DNA from: Sorex araneus | Lineage: Eukaryota; Chordata; Mammalia; Eulipotyphla; Soricidae | Length of the DNA: 64,000 nucleotides | Assembly: GCF_027595985.1 (NCBI RefSeq) | Contig: NC_073304.1 | Coordinates: 46,665,137 to 46,729,136, forward strand | Reading direction: 5' to 3' | Part shown: in pieces, positions 33,201-46,204 of the stretch | Numbering within the stretch: the stretch's first letter is position 1 | Layout: each line of letters begins with the position of its first letter | Position numbers and translations under genes: made by a program | Notes under the pieces: model-generated | What the model was told of the DNA's origin: nothing | The model's input: the letters and a program-made list of their open reading frames with translations, nothing else | Databases searched by the model: none

Positions 33201-33369
33201 TTCTGGCATACTTATAAGGCTTACTTGCACTATGATAACTCTAACCCCTTTTCAGTTTTGAACATTTTAGAAAATTGTCATACCTCAAGATCTACTAAAG
33301 AGAAAAGAATATTTCAGGAAAATGAGGTAGAAAAGTTAAAACTTTTTTCTGTCATTACCCAAATTACAT
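30226..33369 (+). other. Repeat-poor start of intron 1
   Basis: About 3.1 kb of AT-rich intron without recognisable SINE or LINE copies. It contains a short TA run (31063-31077) and a 10-G run (32408-32417). First-intron regulatory elements often lie in such stretches, but no specific site is called. Confidence 0.5.
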
Positions 33370-33609
33370 AGCACTGTAGCACTGTCGTCCCGTTGTTCAA
33401 TTTGCTCAAGCAGCACCAGTAAACTCTCCGTTGTGAGACTTGTTGTTACTGTTTTTGGCATATTGAATACGCCACGGGTAGCTTACCAGGCTCTGCCGTG
33501 CAGGCAAGATGCCTCGGTGGCTTGCTGGGCTTTCAGAGAGGGATGGAAGAACTGAACCCGGGTCAGCCGTGTGCAAGGCAAACGCCTTACCTGCTGTGCT
33601 ATCACTCCA
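33370..33609 (-). mobile_element. SINE-R copy
   Basis: Antisense copy with tail, middle (gttactgtttttggcatat) and head. It shows small internal deletions relative to other copies, and no clear duplication. Confidence 0.9.
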
Positions 33610-34620
33610 TGTTTATTAATTTTAACTCAACCATCTTGTAGGACTTTTTCATTCAGGGGTCAATAACCTTTTATAATTAATAATCCTTTTTGAAGCACAC
33701 CTCCTAATGGAAAGGTAATGAATTCCAAGCTGGTAGAGACTCTTACTTGCTAAGAGTCTGCCTCTGATAAAGCAGACTTACAGGGAATAAAGAACAGGGG
33801 TTGACATGCCTCCCAAACTCCGAACACATGTTGACTTCTGTCTCTTAACTCTTTATGACTTTGTTATCTTGTACTGCCCAGACTGAAAAGAAGCCATGGC
33901 TTGCTTTTGGAATCCCTGACAACTGCAGAATCTTGGCAGGAGTCTTTTGAGAAACCATTCCAGGTCAGGCTGGCTTTAGACTGACTTTTTCAATGACCTA
34001 TTGAAAAGCACAAGGATTTGAATGACTAGTGAGTGAAGTAGATGGAAGGCAGGACATGGTACCACTTGACCAATTGTTCAGGAATTTTCTTTCTGAGCAT
34101 TGTAATATTAGTTTGAAAAATTATCTAACATTTTATTGAGCTACTTTATTTATTTATGGCTCAAATGCAATAATGCATGCCTGTACAAATACTTCCTATT
34201 TCTACACAATAACTTAAAACTGTTGTTTTATTCTGGTTTTTTGCTATGATCTTTTTAGAACCAAAGAACTGTATCTTTTTTGTAAAGAACAATAATAGAA
34301 TAAAAGACCTTATGTTGTAATCACAGAATCCTCTGAGAATTGTGGATACTGAATGAGGTAAAAAGATAGAAAGGAAGAAGGAAATGGTTAATATGCTCAC
34401 ATGACAATTACTAGCAAGAGATAAGGGGAAGTGTGCAGTTCTAGGATCCCTGATTGGGGGGAATCTGACCCTAAGACGTCTATCATTTCGTCATCTGATA
34501 GAATTGAAACTTTAAAGACAAACTTCAACATCAATGACAGGGTATAAGTATAGATAGTCTTCTGTTTTGCCAAATATATTTCTAAAAACTCAATTTTAAA
34601 AGTATATTTTGAGGGGGTTT
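33610..34620 (+). other. Intron, no recognisable feature
   Basis: AT-rich, unassigned. The 34161-34400 minus-strand open frame has no family resemblance. Confidence 0.5.
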
Positions 34621-34625
34621 CAGGG

Positions 34626-34762
34626 TTTTTTTAAATTTTTTTATTTTATAAGTAGTTCACAATATTCGATTACACTTAATATTCAAACACCCATCCCACC
34701 ACCATTATACCTTCTCGTCACCAGATTCAGGATATTTCCATCCCAAGCCCCAATCCCTATCA
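34626..34762 (-). repeat. L1 3'-end-like segment, antisense
   Basis: Its reverse complement matches 8060-8200 closely (..ggtggtgggatgggtg.., ..gaatattaagtgtaat.., ..gaactacttataaaat..). Confidence 0.65.
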
Positions 34763-35407
34763 GGGAATTATTTTTTTAAAATCTACTTACATGTTCCCTA
34801 TAGTTCTGCTCATTTGAGTCCTTGTCAATAAAGTGAAATTGTTTCCAACAGCTGATGTTAAATCTCTGACCAGAGAGTGGATTAATAGGATGAAAAGTGT
34901 AATACTTTTTGATATCTCTGGATTAGGGGACAAGTGAAATTGAAGATGGTGAAAAGTAGGAATCCTAAAACTAAAATTCTGCAGAAATGATAGTATAAAT
35001 GTAGTTCTATTTACATGTTGCTTTCTAATCTTATCATATTGCCACACAAGAGTAAATTCTATACATTAATATTCTAGTGCTTATGACTTAATATGTATCA
35101 AGCTATGTCTACATAATCTTTATAATCATTGCACTGTTCAAATAAAATTTGTTGACTGATGAGTGAGAAACAGATCAACCATTGGTAATTGCATTGTTAG
35201 TGATACTTTTACACAAAGGACTTTCAGATAACTGAAATAAAAATTTCATCCAAGTGGATTGCTTTTTCAAATAGTTTAATGTTAAACTTTTATCTGTATA
35301 ACTAAAAATTCTCTCTTTGCTTCAGAGTGAATGTTTGGCTGCTTTTTGATACTGATGCAACATAACCTTGAGACATATGATATGGGACAAAGGAATAAAC
35401 TAACTTC

Positions 35408-35583
35408 TTTTTTTTTTTTCTTTTTGGGTCACACCCAGCAATGCACAGGGTTTACTCCTGACTCTGCACTCAGGAATCACCCCTGGGGCGGTGCTCAGGG
35501 AACCATATGGGATGCTGGGAATTGAACCAGGGTTGGCTGCATGCAAAGCAAGTGCCTTACCTGCTGTGCTATTGCTCCAGCCC
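35408..35583 (-). mobile_element. SINE-A copy
   Basis: Antisense, with a T-rich tail, full body and head ending 'gctccagccccc', then cttcttt, which also precedes the element (possible short duplication). Confidence 0.92.
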
Positions 35584-35599
35584 CCTTCTTTATTTTTGA

Positions 35600-35750
35600 T
35601 TTGCAACCACACCTGATTCAGGGATAAGTCGGCTCTACACTCAGAATCACTCCTGGCAGGCTCAGGGTCCATATGGGATGTTGGATTGAATCTGGGTTGG
35701 CTGCATGCAAGGCAAGCATCTGACCTGCTGTACTATGCCTGTGGCCCTTG
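35600..35750 (-). mobile_element. Older SINE-A relative, antisense
   Basis: Adjacent to the younger copy; same layout with more decay ('tccatatgggatgttggatt', 'gctgcatgcaaggcaagc'). Confidence 0.78.
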
Positions 35751-36635
35751 AAACATTAGATTTCTAAATTGTGTGGTGGAATGTGGTGTTCGATGATAAC
35801 TTTGAGTGTTGATGCATAGATGTAATTCCAACCTTGTATTTTATTATTAAGATCAACTTTGAATGAGTATTTTATTGACTGACTCCACCATTTTATTACT
35901 TCATGGTAGATCCAGAATACTGCACATCTATCTGATTCACATACTTGGACCTTCAGTAAAACATGTTTCGATATTAGGGGAATCAAGTGTGTTTATGCTT
36001 TGGAAAACAAAATCTTTGCTTTGAGTCAAAAAAAGGTAGTCATTGGAAAGAGTCTTCTTCAGAGAGATTGGTTGGAGACCATTACAATTCCGGAAAACAC
36101 CATGTGGCTTCTCAAACACTTTAAGTTTTTCTTTCCTGTGAGCTAAATGATCCTTGCCAGTATGACTAGGACTAAATGAGAAGAGGTGTCCATGTCCATA
36201 AGGTTTATGAGCAGGTACACGTCTTTACCTGGCATTTTCATTATGTAGCCAACAACTCTTATTTTGGAGTTACACCAATACTACGCATGGTTCTTTGACT
36301 TTCTTTGGAAAAAATTGGGACGCTTATATCTTAGAACATCTTTATCTTGTTTTCTATTTAGCCTGTTATATTTTGTGTAAAGTACATTATCTATTATATG
36401 GTTTTTAGCAGGGGAGCAATCTGTAACTACTTCAAATATAGTAAATGCCTCTAGTCTTGGAATACTGAATTGAATTGCTTGGAATTCTGATTTCCTGGCA
36501 AGATTTAACCTTGAAACCATCAAAATGTATGGTCAGTCACAGATATAAGGGAGAGCTGATTTACATTTGTTTTCAACTCGACTCTTAGCCTACCACTCTT
36601 CTGTCACTTTCAGTTCCTACTGGTTTTTCTAAAGA
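35751..36635 (+). other. Intron, no recognisable feature
   Basis: AT-rich, unassigned; no gene-like signal in short open frames on either strand. Confidence 0.5.
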
Positions 36636-36785
36636 GGCGGCATTGTGTAGTGTTTGTGAATGTAAATGACCACTGGAGGCTGTCTGGCCCCAAAAGACAG
36701 CTCTGCCATTGTATTGTGTGGCTTTGGCAACTTAAATTTTCAGTACCTCAGTTGTTTGTTTTCTAAAATGTTTATTCTCACCACT
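36636..36785 (+). repeat. MIR relic
   Basis: 'gcattgtgtagtgtttgtga', 'aaagacagctctgccatt' and 'gtggctttggcaacttaaat', then 'cagtacctcagttgtttg', follow the whole MIR consensus order. Confidence 0.8.
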
Positions 36786-37039
36786 TGGGATTGTTGTAAT
36801 GAAATATTTTAAAGATTTTGAAATAGTCCATCATGACTAGTAAATTCTAATAATAGCTATTTTTCCTGCCTGATTTATTCTTTCATATTTGCAGCCTTCT
36901 TAACATTCTTGGCTTTCAATTCTCCTATTTTGTTTTGCAGTCTCTTTGCTGACAGAATTTTCTTGGCTTCTTAGTTCTCAATTAGGCATAGCCCTAGGGC
37001 CCCTCTAAAGGTTACCTTCTATTTTAATTTCATGGGTGG

Positions 37040-37300
37040 TGGGAGACCGGCTTCCGAGCAATCCTGCAGAGGCCTGGGGACCTCTGAGCAGTTCTCAGCT
37101 CACTGGGTCTGAGGTTCAGTACAAAGATTTGAGGATTCGATGCTACTTGGACCCTGTCATGCAGATTGCCTGGGCCGCCAGCACTGCTCAAGAGCCTCCA
37201 GGGTCACACCCAGGTAACATGTTGTGCCAGGAATGGACTGGGGTCAGCTGCATGCAAGCCATGAGCTTTAACCCCTGTACTATTTCTCCATTTTCTGTTA
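37040..37300 (-). mobile_element. Old tRNA-derived SINE, antisense
   Basis: The right half ('cagggtcacacccaggtaac'.. 'gctgcatgcaagccatgagc'.. 'ctgtactatttctcc') is a decayed antisense SINE head. The left half resembles 38885-39050, suggesting a longer old family. Confidence 0.6.
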
Positions 37301-38859
37301 CTTGAGAGAACTTGAAATTTCTAGAAAAAGCTGTGCTATCTTGTTTTTTTCCCCGGCTTGGGCCCCAGAGAGTGTATCAGTCATTCACTTTTTACAGATA
37401 TGCCCATGGGAAGGAGGAATTCTTTGCTATAAAAACATTCATAAATTCTTGAGCATCTCTCTTTTTTAACCTTTTAAAAATGTTTTGCTATGCAGATCCC
37501 ATCTCCCAGATGTGGCTATTCCAAAAACTCATTTGGAACATCTATACAGACTACCAGGATTTTTGATACAATAGAGAACTTTATAGCTTTCTAAAAGACA
37601 GCCCAGTTTTCTATTGAGGCAGAGCCAGTAGTGTTCTTGGTTTTCTGCCATGTTGGCAAGAAAGAAATAGACCATTAATTCCTCTAGAGTGAATACCTCA
37701 GTATAAAAACTTTGAGGGATGATTCTTAATTGATCTCCAGTTGAACCAGCAGTGGTAGGGATGGCAGCTAGGTTTTGGCACCTAGTTCAAGATGTAATCT
37801 CAAATGTAGAATCTACCTTAATCCATGAATTTGAAGTAGTCACGCCTCATCCAGCTTTGGCAGTAAAAGCAGAATGAGCTCAGAAAAGATATTTGTTTTA
37901 AGTTGCTCTGGTTTGGATCCTTTATATAGTTGTATTACTTTGGGGACCTTACCATCTTTGGCACAGTTTTTCCTTTGTGAATGGGGATCGGTTTTGACAG
38001 GTTTATTATAATAACTGTTGAAATACATATGTGTACTGGAACCCCTCCCCTAAAAGAAGAAATAATGTGTATGTTGAGTGCTTAGTGTACAGTGTTTGGT
38101 TCAATAAATATTAACTATTGTATTTAAGTTTGTCTGTGTTGGTCCTTGAACCAGAAGCCTAGCTTCTAGAAATTAAGAAGTGACTCATTGACCTTTTTTA
38201 TTTGTTGGGGGAAATATGAGAAGATGTGGCTTTATCAAAATTGCTTCAAATACGGTAGCCATATGTATATACATATATGCACATAATACATGTATGCAAG
38301 TATTCTTTTCTCTCACACTATTTTTGAAGTAGAGTCTACATGTACCTACTTCATGCACCTCCGAGTACCCACCACAGAGACTAGCACTATGTCCACAAGG
38401 CACCGCCAGGTATGGCCCCTATTAAAAAAAATTATTTTCCATCTCATCCACTGCTAATATGCCATCTGCCACTCTTACTGGACCCTCTTCACTCTTAGTT
38501 ATTCCCTTAGTTATCCTCCCTGAGGAACAGTTATGTGGCCCAAATTCAGATTACCAACTTGGACTTGTCTATTCCCTAGCTTTGTTTCTTCCTTTTCTAG
38601 AGGTGCTAGAGATTGAACATTGGCCAATCCAGTATTTTTCCTTTCTGACTTTGATTAGTGTAATAACCTCCACCCAACTTTACACCAAAGTTGTTGCAGA
38701 TGGCAAGAGTTCATCTTCTTTAATAGCTGAATGCTATTAAGTTTTGTGTATGCATATATGTGTATGATACATATGTATTATGTATACTACATCTTTACTC
38801 ATTCATGCTGTGCTCATCTTAGTTATCAAAAATGGAGCTGGAAAGAATATAAGTATACA
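37301..38859 (+). other. Intron, no recognisable feature
   Basis: AT-rich, unassigned. TATG-rich patches occur near 38250-38300 and 38745-38800. Confidence 0.5.
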
Positions 38860-38879
38860 TATATTTTTTCAAAGTAGTG

Positions 38880-39205
38880 GGGGACTTGTGGGGAGAATCT
38901 CAAGGGAATCTGAGGGCCACTCCTAGTGATTCTCAGCTAATGGTAAGAGTCACTGTCTGGTGACTTCTAGTGATTCTCAACCCGTAGTGATAGTTAACTG
39001 GTCCTGTGATTTCAATGCAGGGCCCAAGATTGAGTCCTTCCTGGGCCCTGCAGCACTGGAAATTGCCTGGGCCACTCCCCATCCCCAAGAGTACACAGGG
39101 ACCACTAAGGGCGGCTTCAAAGACTGCATGGTGCTGAGGATCCAAGTCTGACCATACACAGGACATGTACCTTAACCCTTTACTATAATCCTCGGCCCTA
39201 AAATT
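38880..39205 (-). mobile_element. Old SINE-like element, antisense
   Basis: Shares phrases with 37040-37300 ('gcctgggccactcccc'-type block) and ends with a decayed antisense head. Open frames on both strands across it are incidental. Confidence 0.45.
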
Positions 39206-39278
39206 AGTGCTTATATATTATTTGCATAGTTTTCTAGGAGTTTAATTGCTAGATCACATGGTAAGTCTATTTTAGCTT

Positions 39279-39290
<12 letters not shown>

Positions 39291-39312
<22 letters not shown>

Positions 39313-39474
39313 TTTTGGGTCACACCTGGCGATGCACAAGGGTCACTCCTGGCTCTGCACTCAGGAATTACCCCTGGCGGTGCTCAGGGGACCATATGGG
39401 ATGCTGGGAATCGAACCCGGGTCGGCCGCGTGCAAGGCAAACGCCCTACCCGCTGTGCTATCACTCCAGCCCCC
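39291..39474 (-). mobile_element. SINE-A copy, near consensus
   Basis: Antisense with a long pure T run, intact body and CpG-rich head. The duplication agctttatttttttt is seen at about 39274-39290 and 39475-39491. Confidence 0.95.
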
Positions 39475-39494
39475 AGCTTTATTTTTTTTTTAAT

Positions 39495-39655
39495 GGTTTG
39501 TTTGGGGCCACACTCAGCAGTACTTGGGGCTTACTCCTGACTCTGCACTCAAGGATCACTCATGGCGGAGCTCCAGGAACTATAATGGTGTACCAGGGAT
39601 TGAACCCAGCTGCTTGCAAGGCTTGCACTCAACCCTGAGCCTCATCTATGGCCCT
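39495..39655 (-). mobile_element. Older SINE-A relative, antisense
   Basis: Begins 'gtttggggccacactcagca' and ends with a decayed head 'cttgcaaggcttgcactc'. It was the target next to which the younger copy landed. Confidence 0.75.
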
Positions 39656-40668
39656 GTCACTTGTTTATGATCATTATGATATAGGCCAGTGTTTATCAAG
39701 TGGTTTTTTTTGTTTGTCTTTTACTGTGACTATTTCCTTCCTGTAGCACCCCCATCCTACTACTTGACCTCCTGATCTTGTGCTATGGGTTGGGTCCCCA
39801 TTCACAGTTTTCACCTACGGTCTTCTTGGAATATTTTGATTACCACAGGTGCCATATGGGCCCTGGGTTAGTAACATTGATATAGGCTATTTTCACATTT
39901 CCCTGCTAATAGATGATGATCATTGTTGTGGTGTCTGTTGGTCCTGTATGTCTTTTAAAAGGTGTTATTTCTGCCCATTTTGTGGTGTTTATGTGCTCAA
40001 TTTTATTCTTTATATTTTTTCAGATGTATGCTGTGCAGATATTTTCTTTGAGTTCAGTAAGATTTTCATTTTTAGTTTGGTGTGTCATCCCAATGTTTTT
40101 TACTTGTGTTTGCTTTGTTGTTGGAGTTCAGTCCACAAAGATGTCACTGAAGCCAGTGTGATTTGACTTACGTTTCCTATACTCAAAAAGTTTCAGGACT
40201 CAAAATAAAAGCCTTTCATTTGAATTATATTTTGTGTAAGATGTGAGGTATTTGTCTTATTTTATTCTTCTGGCATAGGGCTGTTCAGTTTCCCAAAACC
40301 ATTTGTTGAAGAGATTTTTTTCCCTTTTGCATTGTTTGTCTTTGGCTCCTTTGTCATGAGTGGATTTGTTTCTGGGCTCTCAGTTCTATTCCTTTGAGCT
40401 GTGTGTCTATTTTGTTGCAAAACCATACTTTTTGGATTGTTATGGCTTGGTTATATAGTTTGAATCTGGGCATCATGGTGTCTACAGTCTTTCTTGATTA
40501 CTATAGGCTTTTTGTGGTTTCATACATCTTTCAGTAATGTTTGTTCTATTTTCTTGAAGACTATCATTGGGATTTTGAACAAGTATTAAATTCATTGCTT
40601 TGGGTAGGCTATTTTAGCACTGTTAATTTTTCAATTTAAAAATATAGAACATCTTTCCATTTTTTAAA

Positions 40669-40862
40669 AAATTTATTACTTTTGTTTGTTTTTTTTTGCT
40701 TTTTTGGGTCACACCCGGAGATGCACAGGGCTTACTACTGGCTCATGCACTCAGGAATTACTCCTGGTGGTGCTCAGGGGACCATATGAGGTGCTGGGAC
40801 TCGAACCCGGGTCAGCCATGTGCAAGGCAAACACCCTACCTGCTGTGCTACCGCTGCAGCCC
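40669..40862 (-). mobile_element. SINE-A copy inserted in old L1
   Basis: Antisense, T-rich left end. The duplication catctttccattttt lies at about 40650-40665 and 40863-40877. Confidence 0.92.
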
Positions 40863-40944
40863 CATCTTTCCATTTTTAAAGTGTCTTATTTAAATATTTA
40901 TCATTTTCATTGTACAGATCTTTTACCACCTGTTTTGGGGTTGA

Positions 40945-41100
40945 GGGGGCTGGAGTGAGCCACACAGAAGCCCTGTGCTTAGGATTTACTCCTAATCAGG
41001 GATTCCTCCTGGTGGTGATTAGCTTCATATGTGGATTCCAGGGATAGAACCAGGCTGTGCAGGGCAACCACCTTAGCACTTGTACTTTCTCTTTGACCTT
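40945..41100 (-). mobile_element. Old tRNA-derived SINE, antisense
   Basis: Decayed body ('gattcctcctggtggtgatt', 'ggattccagggatagaacca') ending in a poor head. Confidence 0.6.
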
Positions 41101-41300
41101 CATGTCTTCTGTTCCTAACCTCTTAGGAACAGCAGTTTTAAGAGGGATTGTTTCCTTTCTATTTCATTATTTGCATATAGAAATAAAACAGATTTTGTGC
41201 ATTAATTTTGTAGCCTGATACTTTACTTGTTCATTATTTTAGTGTTAGAAATTCAATCCAAAGCCTATAGTATGAAGGGATAATTCACAGGGTTTCTTAT

Positions 41301-42340
41301 CCTTTCCCTAGTCTTTCTTATGAGCTCTTGATGAATTCTTTAAGAAGAATGCACAGAGAGGTACAGTTGCACACTTATGCTTGAGCTATTAGAGATTCTT
41401 GATTCTTTACTGTAGTACAGACTCTGCTAACAATTTTTTTAATTGGATATTTTTGCGGTTTGTATGACTTGTGGTATTTACCCACATAAGTAAATATTCT
41501 GATCACATTCCTCTCTTTCTTTCTGTTGCCCTGAGATCTCCAGAGGATTTTTTTAAATGAATTGTGTGTTCTGTTAAGATAGGAATGATACTGTTAACAT
41601 CCACATCCTAAGCAATTGCTGAAATTCATTTACTTTTTTCTTGGTACTGATGCTGTAGGAGCTTTGTTTATATCTTTAACTTGTCACTGTCTAGCTTTAG
41701 GAATTATTTCATGTACAGTGAAAGAATTGTATTAGCAAGTACTTCCCTTACACTTATCCCCTCAGCCTTTTTGGTTTAGTTATACCTATTACTAATACAT
41801 GTTATAGGAATGCCAAATATTCTTTGTTTTAAGCAGTTTCAAAGAGATTTATTTAAATTTAGAATATTATGTTAAGTACTTCTGTCATATCTGTGCCTTA
41901 TAGTGTATTATAATATCAAATTTCTACCTTTTATGAAAATTAACTCAGTTATTCTTTTTGAAGATTGTCTGTACTCTTTCTCATTTTGCAGATCTGGTGA
42001 TAAATCCTCTAAGCTTTCATCTTAAAAATGCTTATTTCTGCCTCATTTTAGGAGATTTTTTTTTTGCTGGATTTATAGAATCCTAGGTTGATTCCCGACT
42101 CCCCACCTTTAGAATTTTAATATGTTATTCTATTGTCTTTCACTTGTGTTATTTCTGGTAAGATGTTTGCATTTATCTTATAGAATATTTTCTATATTTT
42201 CTACATTTTAAGAGATGTATTTTTATATTTTTAATATATAGAAAACTATTAAACTATTTTTAAAATGTATTTTTGTATTTTCTATTCATAAAAACTTTTC
42301 ACCTTTTTATGGATAGTTTTTGGCATTTCATTATAATTTC
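41301..42340 (+). other. Intron, unassigned
   Basis: T-rich, possibly ancient LINE on the minus strand, but I see no firm landmark. Confidence 0.35.
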
Positions 42341-42344
42341 TTTA

Positions 42345-42570
42345 GATTTGGGGGAGGTGGGTTTAGGGTGCTTCCCAAACAGTGCTCAGGGGGCTCAGGA
42401 GTCACTTCCAAAGTTGACCAAGTCACTTGGTCAACAAGAACACTTCCATGCTAGGGCCCAGTGATACAGTGCTGTTTTGCAGAGGGGACCAGAGTTATAC
42501 CTGGTGGTGCTTTGTTGGTCGTGCAGTGCTAGTCTAACTCGAACTGACCTCTGAGCTATCTCCCCAATTG
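42345..42570 (-). mobile_element. Old tRNA-derived SINE, antisense
   Basis: 'cccaaacagtgctcaggggg' to 'cgtgcagtgctagtctaact' is consistent with a decayed antisense copy. Confidence 0.45.
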
Positions 42571-42689
42571 TTGGTGCATTTTTCCATATTTTTTAATGTG
42601 ATTTGTTGAAATTTTTGAACAGTGAGTTTTCAATGTCCATCAAATTTAGAAAGTGTTTAGTTGTAAATTTTTTTTTTCTTTACCAATGG

Positions 42690-44550
42690 ATTTCACAAGT
42701 CTCACAATGGAGATGTTACTGATCTTTAGAAACTAAAGACTCAAACAGTTCAACAAAGCAGCAGTTTGCAAAATCAGTATACAAAAATATGTTGCATTTG
42801 TATATGCAATCAATGTACTTAGAAGAGAAAGAAATTATAAGGACAGCCCCATTTAAAAGTATTCAAAAAATGTGTGAAAATTTAAATACTGAAAACTGTT
42901 AAGTCTCTAGGAGAAGAGAAGGACACCAGAAGATGGAAAAATAGTCCATGTTCATGGATTGGAAGAATCAGTATTCTCAAAATAATCATCCTAACCAAAG
43001 TATTATACAGATTTAATATAATTTCCATCAAAATTCTGATGACTTTCTTCAAGAACTTTAAAAAGTTCTACTAAAATTTGTATGAAATCATGACAATTGA
43101 TGAATAGCCAAGACCATTCTGAGAAAAAAATTGATGGGGAGATATTGCATTTGCTGACTTTATATACTTTATATACTAGTACTCTACAATAATAAAAACT
43201 GTGATAATGGAATAAATATACTCTCAAACCAGTGGAATAGAATAGAGAACCCAGAATAAACCCTCAGATTTACAGTCACTTAATCTATGGCTAAGGAGCA
43301 CAGAAGGCATAAAGTGGAGCAAGAAAAGCCTCTACACAATGATGTTCAGAAAACTGGATAGCCACTTGCCAAAAAAAAAAAAAAAAGTATCTGTACCTCA
43401 CACCATACACAAAAGTTTGTTCACAGTAGATTAAAGATCTTGAGATTCTGTAAACCATAATCTATAAAATACATTGAGGAAAATACAGGCAGAATTCTTC
43501 AGGATATTGGTCTCAAAGGTGTTTTCAGTTGGCAGAGTAACAAAAATGAACAAATGGAACTAAATTAAATTGAGACATTTTTAGATGGCAAAAGAAATCC
43601 AGTCTAAAATTTAAGGGTACCCTTCCCAATGGGGGGAAATATTATACATGATACATCAGAAAAGGTGGGACATCCACAGTTTATAAGCACTCACAAAGCT
43701 TAGCAATAAAGAAAAATGAATAACCCATTTAAAAAAAGAACACAGAGAGCTGGTAGGCATATATTGAAGTATTTGTCATCACTTATTATTAGAGAAATGC
43801 AAATCAAAATATAGTGAGATATCTCATACCATTGAAAATGGAATATATCAAAAAGACTGGAAACAGTTTGGGCACGGATACGGTGAAAAAGAAACTTTCA
43901 CCCACAATTAGTGAAAATTGTCTAGTTCAACCTCTATAGAAAACAGTATGAAGATTTTACAAAAGATAATAGTTAAACTTTCATGTGACCCAGCAATTCT
44001 ACTTCTTGGCATCTACCCCCAGTACAAAAACATTGTTTCCAAAAGATATATGCACACCTATGTTTATATTGCACTTGTAATAATAACCAAAATTTGGGAA
44101 TTTGAAAACCCAAATGTCTGGTTACAGATGAATGGATAAAGAACTTGTGTATAAATACAGTGGAATACTATTCAGACATAAGAAAATATGTATGTAGTTC
44201 ACTATAAAATGAATAGAACTGGAGAGTATGGTGTTCAATGCAGTAAGGTGGAGAAGGACAGTATCTTTGATCTCACACATAGCTATATTGTCATATCTAG
44301 AGAAATAAAAACAAGGGAATGAACCAGCTCAAACAATGACAACCCTTGACTGATTTTAGAACTGAGAATACCAAGTAAGGGGAGATAGTGAGTAAGAGAG
44401 AATGATGATATGAACTGGAAATAACAGACATTGGTGGGGAGGGTCTTGGACACTTAGGTTTTATGAGAAAAGTTGTATAGCCTTAAAACTGTAAATATTA
44501 ACATATACATGACCTGAACTATCAATAAGTAATAAAATAATTTTAAATGT
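42690..44550 (+). repeat. Old L1 3' part, sense
   Basis: The L1 ORF2 order is readable on the + strand: 'gatggaaaaatagtccatg' (..RRWK.. region), 'gtattatacagatttaatat', then an open frame at 43918-44139 with CDPAILLLGIYPQYKN and WIFEN-like wording, and a 3' UTR-like end before 44545. Many stops; an old copy. Confidence 0.8.
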
Positions 44551-44556
44551 TTTAGA

Positions 44557-44730
44557 GGGGCTGGAGCAATAGCACAGCGGGTAGGGCGTTTGCCTTGCAC
44601 TCGGCTGACCCGGGTTCGATTCCCAGCATCCCATATGGTCCCCTGAGCACCGCCAGGAGTAATTCCTGAGTGCAGAGCCAGGAGTAACCCCTGTGCATCA
44701 CCAGGTGTGACCCAAAAAGCAAAAAAAAAA
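44557..44730 (+). mobile_element. SINE-A copy, near consensus
   Basis: Full head, body and A tail; duplication aaatgttttaga at 44545-44556 and 44731-44742. Confidence 0.95.
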
Positions 44731-44819
44731 AAATGTTTTAGAATATGATACAGGTGTATAACAAATACAAAAATATACATGAATGCCAAAAAGTATAAAT
44801 ACATAAATACAAAAAAAAA

Positions 44820-44960
44820 TGAGAGGTAAAACAGCGAGTAGGGTGCTTGTCTTGCGCACAGCTGACCTGGGTTCCATCCCCAGCACCCCATTTGGTCCTT
44901 AAGCCTATCCGAAGTAATCCCTGACCACAAAGCCAGAAGTAAGCCCTGGGCACCTTTTTT
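44820..44960 (+). mobile_element. Older SINE-A relative
   Basis: 'aaacagcgagtagggtgctt', 'gacctgggttccatccccag' and 'taatccctgaccacaaagcc' follow the family order with decay. Confidence 0.78.
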
Positions 44961-45144
44961 AAGAGTGCTTTTTTTATGGCACTCTTCTGATTCTCAAAGT
45001 TCTGATTAGGAAATTTAATTTTCTTTTGATGTTAATCTGATAGATGGCCATAACCAATATTGAATTGATTATCTCCACTAAAATAGTTAACATTAAAAAT
45101 TTTAATTTATTTTAATTATGTATTATACTTCTTTTGTTGATACT

Positions 45145-45285
45145 GGTTTGGGGCCACACCCTTCGATGATAACAGATTATTCCAGACAGTGTCCTGGGAC
45201 CATATGGGATTCCAAGGATAGAACCTGGATTAGCCACATGCAGGGCAAGCACCCTACCCTCTCTGTTATCTCTCCAGTCCCTATA
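45145..45285 (-). mobile_element. Older SINE-A relative, antisense
   Basis: 'ggggccacacccttcgatga' to 'gttatctctccagtccc' is the antisense family order. Confidence 0.75.
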
Positions 45286-45470
45286 CATTTTTATACACAC
45301 ACACATATAAAACTTGTAAGGTTAAAGACAAAAAGCGTTCTAATTTTTTTAAATTAGTTAATTTTAAATGGTGAGACCACTACAAACATCTAAAATCAGT
45401 CTTTTGTGGATTAAAGTTCAGAAATGATAGAAACATACGTGGGTATCTGAAAGGATCATGTAAAGATGAT

Positions 45471-45859
45471 TGTTATAGACTAAATTGTGTCCCCCGCCAA
45501 CTTCCCCAGCTCATGTCAAAACCCTAACTAGCATTACAGACTGTGACTGTATTTGGAGATAAGGCCTTTTAAAAACATGAGTAAGCTAAAATGAAGCCAA
45601 TAGGGTGGACCCTAATTCAACCTGACTGTGTTCTTGTAAGAGGAAATATGTACACACAGACATCACGGATGCCAGTACACAAAGAAAAGACCTTGTCAGG
45701 CTATAGAGAGAAGGTGTCATCTTCATACCAAGGAGATGGGTCTCAGGAGAAACTCAAACTGCCAGTGCACTGAACTTGGATGGCTTCAATTATAAGTTTC
45801 TCCTGTTTAAACCCCTCAGAATACGTATTGTTATGGCAGCCCTAACAAACATGAGTACA
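45471..45859 (+). mobile_element. MLT1-type MaLR LTR
   Basis: Starts TGTTATAGACTAAATTGTGT and ends with 'ttatggcagccctaacaaac' and TACA. Internal landmarks 'tgtgactgtatttggagata' and 'gaccctaattcaacctgac', then 'ggtctcaggagaaactcaaa', match the MLT1 consensus order. Nearly full length. Confidence 0.85.
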
Positions 45860-45916
45860 GTAAACCACTCAGTTTTTACAGTTGCATTATGTAAAATTAA
45901 GAAATGTGTAAAAGTT

Positions 45917-46108
45917 GGGGCTGGAGTGATAGCACAGTGGGTAAGGCATTTGCCTTGCACGTGGTGACCCGGGTTCAATTCCCAGCATCACATATGGTCC
46001 TCTGAGCACCGCCAGGAGTGATTCCTGAGTGTAGAGCCAGAGTGACCCCTGTGCATTGCTGGGTGTGACCAAAAAAAAAAAGCAAAAATAAACAAATAAT
46101 TTTTTTAA
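45917..46108 (+). mobile_element. SINE-A copy
   Basis: Full structure with a long A-rich tail; imperfect duplication aagaaatgtgtaaaa / aagaaatgtataaaa on either side. Confidence 0.93.
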
Positions 46109-46204
46109 AAAAGAAATGTATAAAAATCCTAGCCTCACAGCTGTGTCTACTGAGTCATGTAAAATAATTTTATAGTATACTTTTACATGATTCAGTATAA
46201 TTAT

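Larger units (their letters stand above)
40200..41300 (-). repeat. Old L1 fragment, antisense (interrupted)
   Basis: Antisense L1 ORF2/3' phrases appear: 'cattgtttgtctttggctcc', 'tggcttggttatatagtttg', 'attaaattcattgctttggg', and after two SINEs 'ttttgtagcctgatacttta'. Old and diverged; the limits are approximate. Confidence 0.65.
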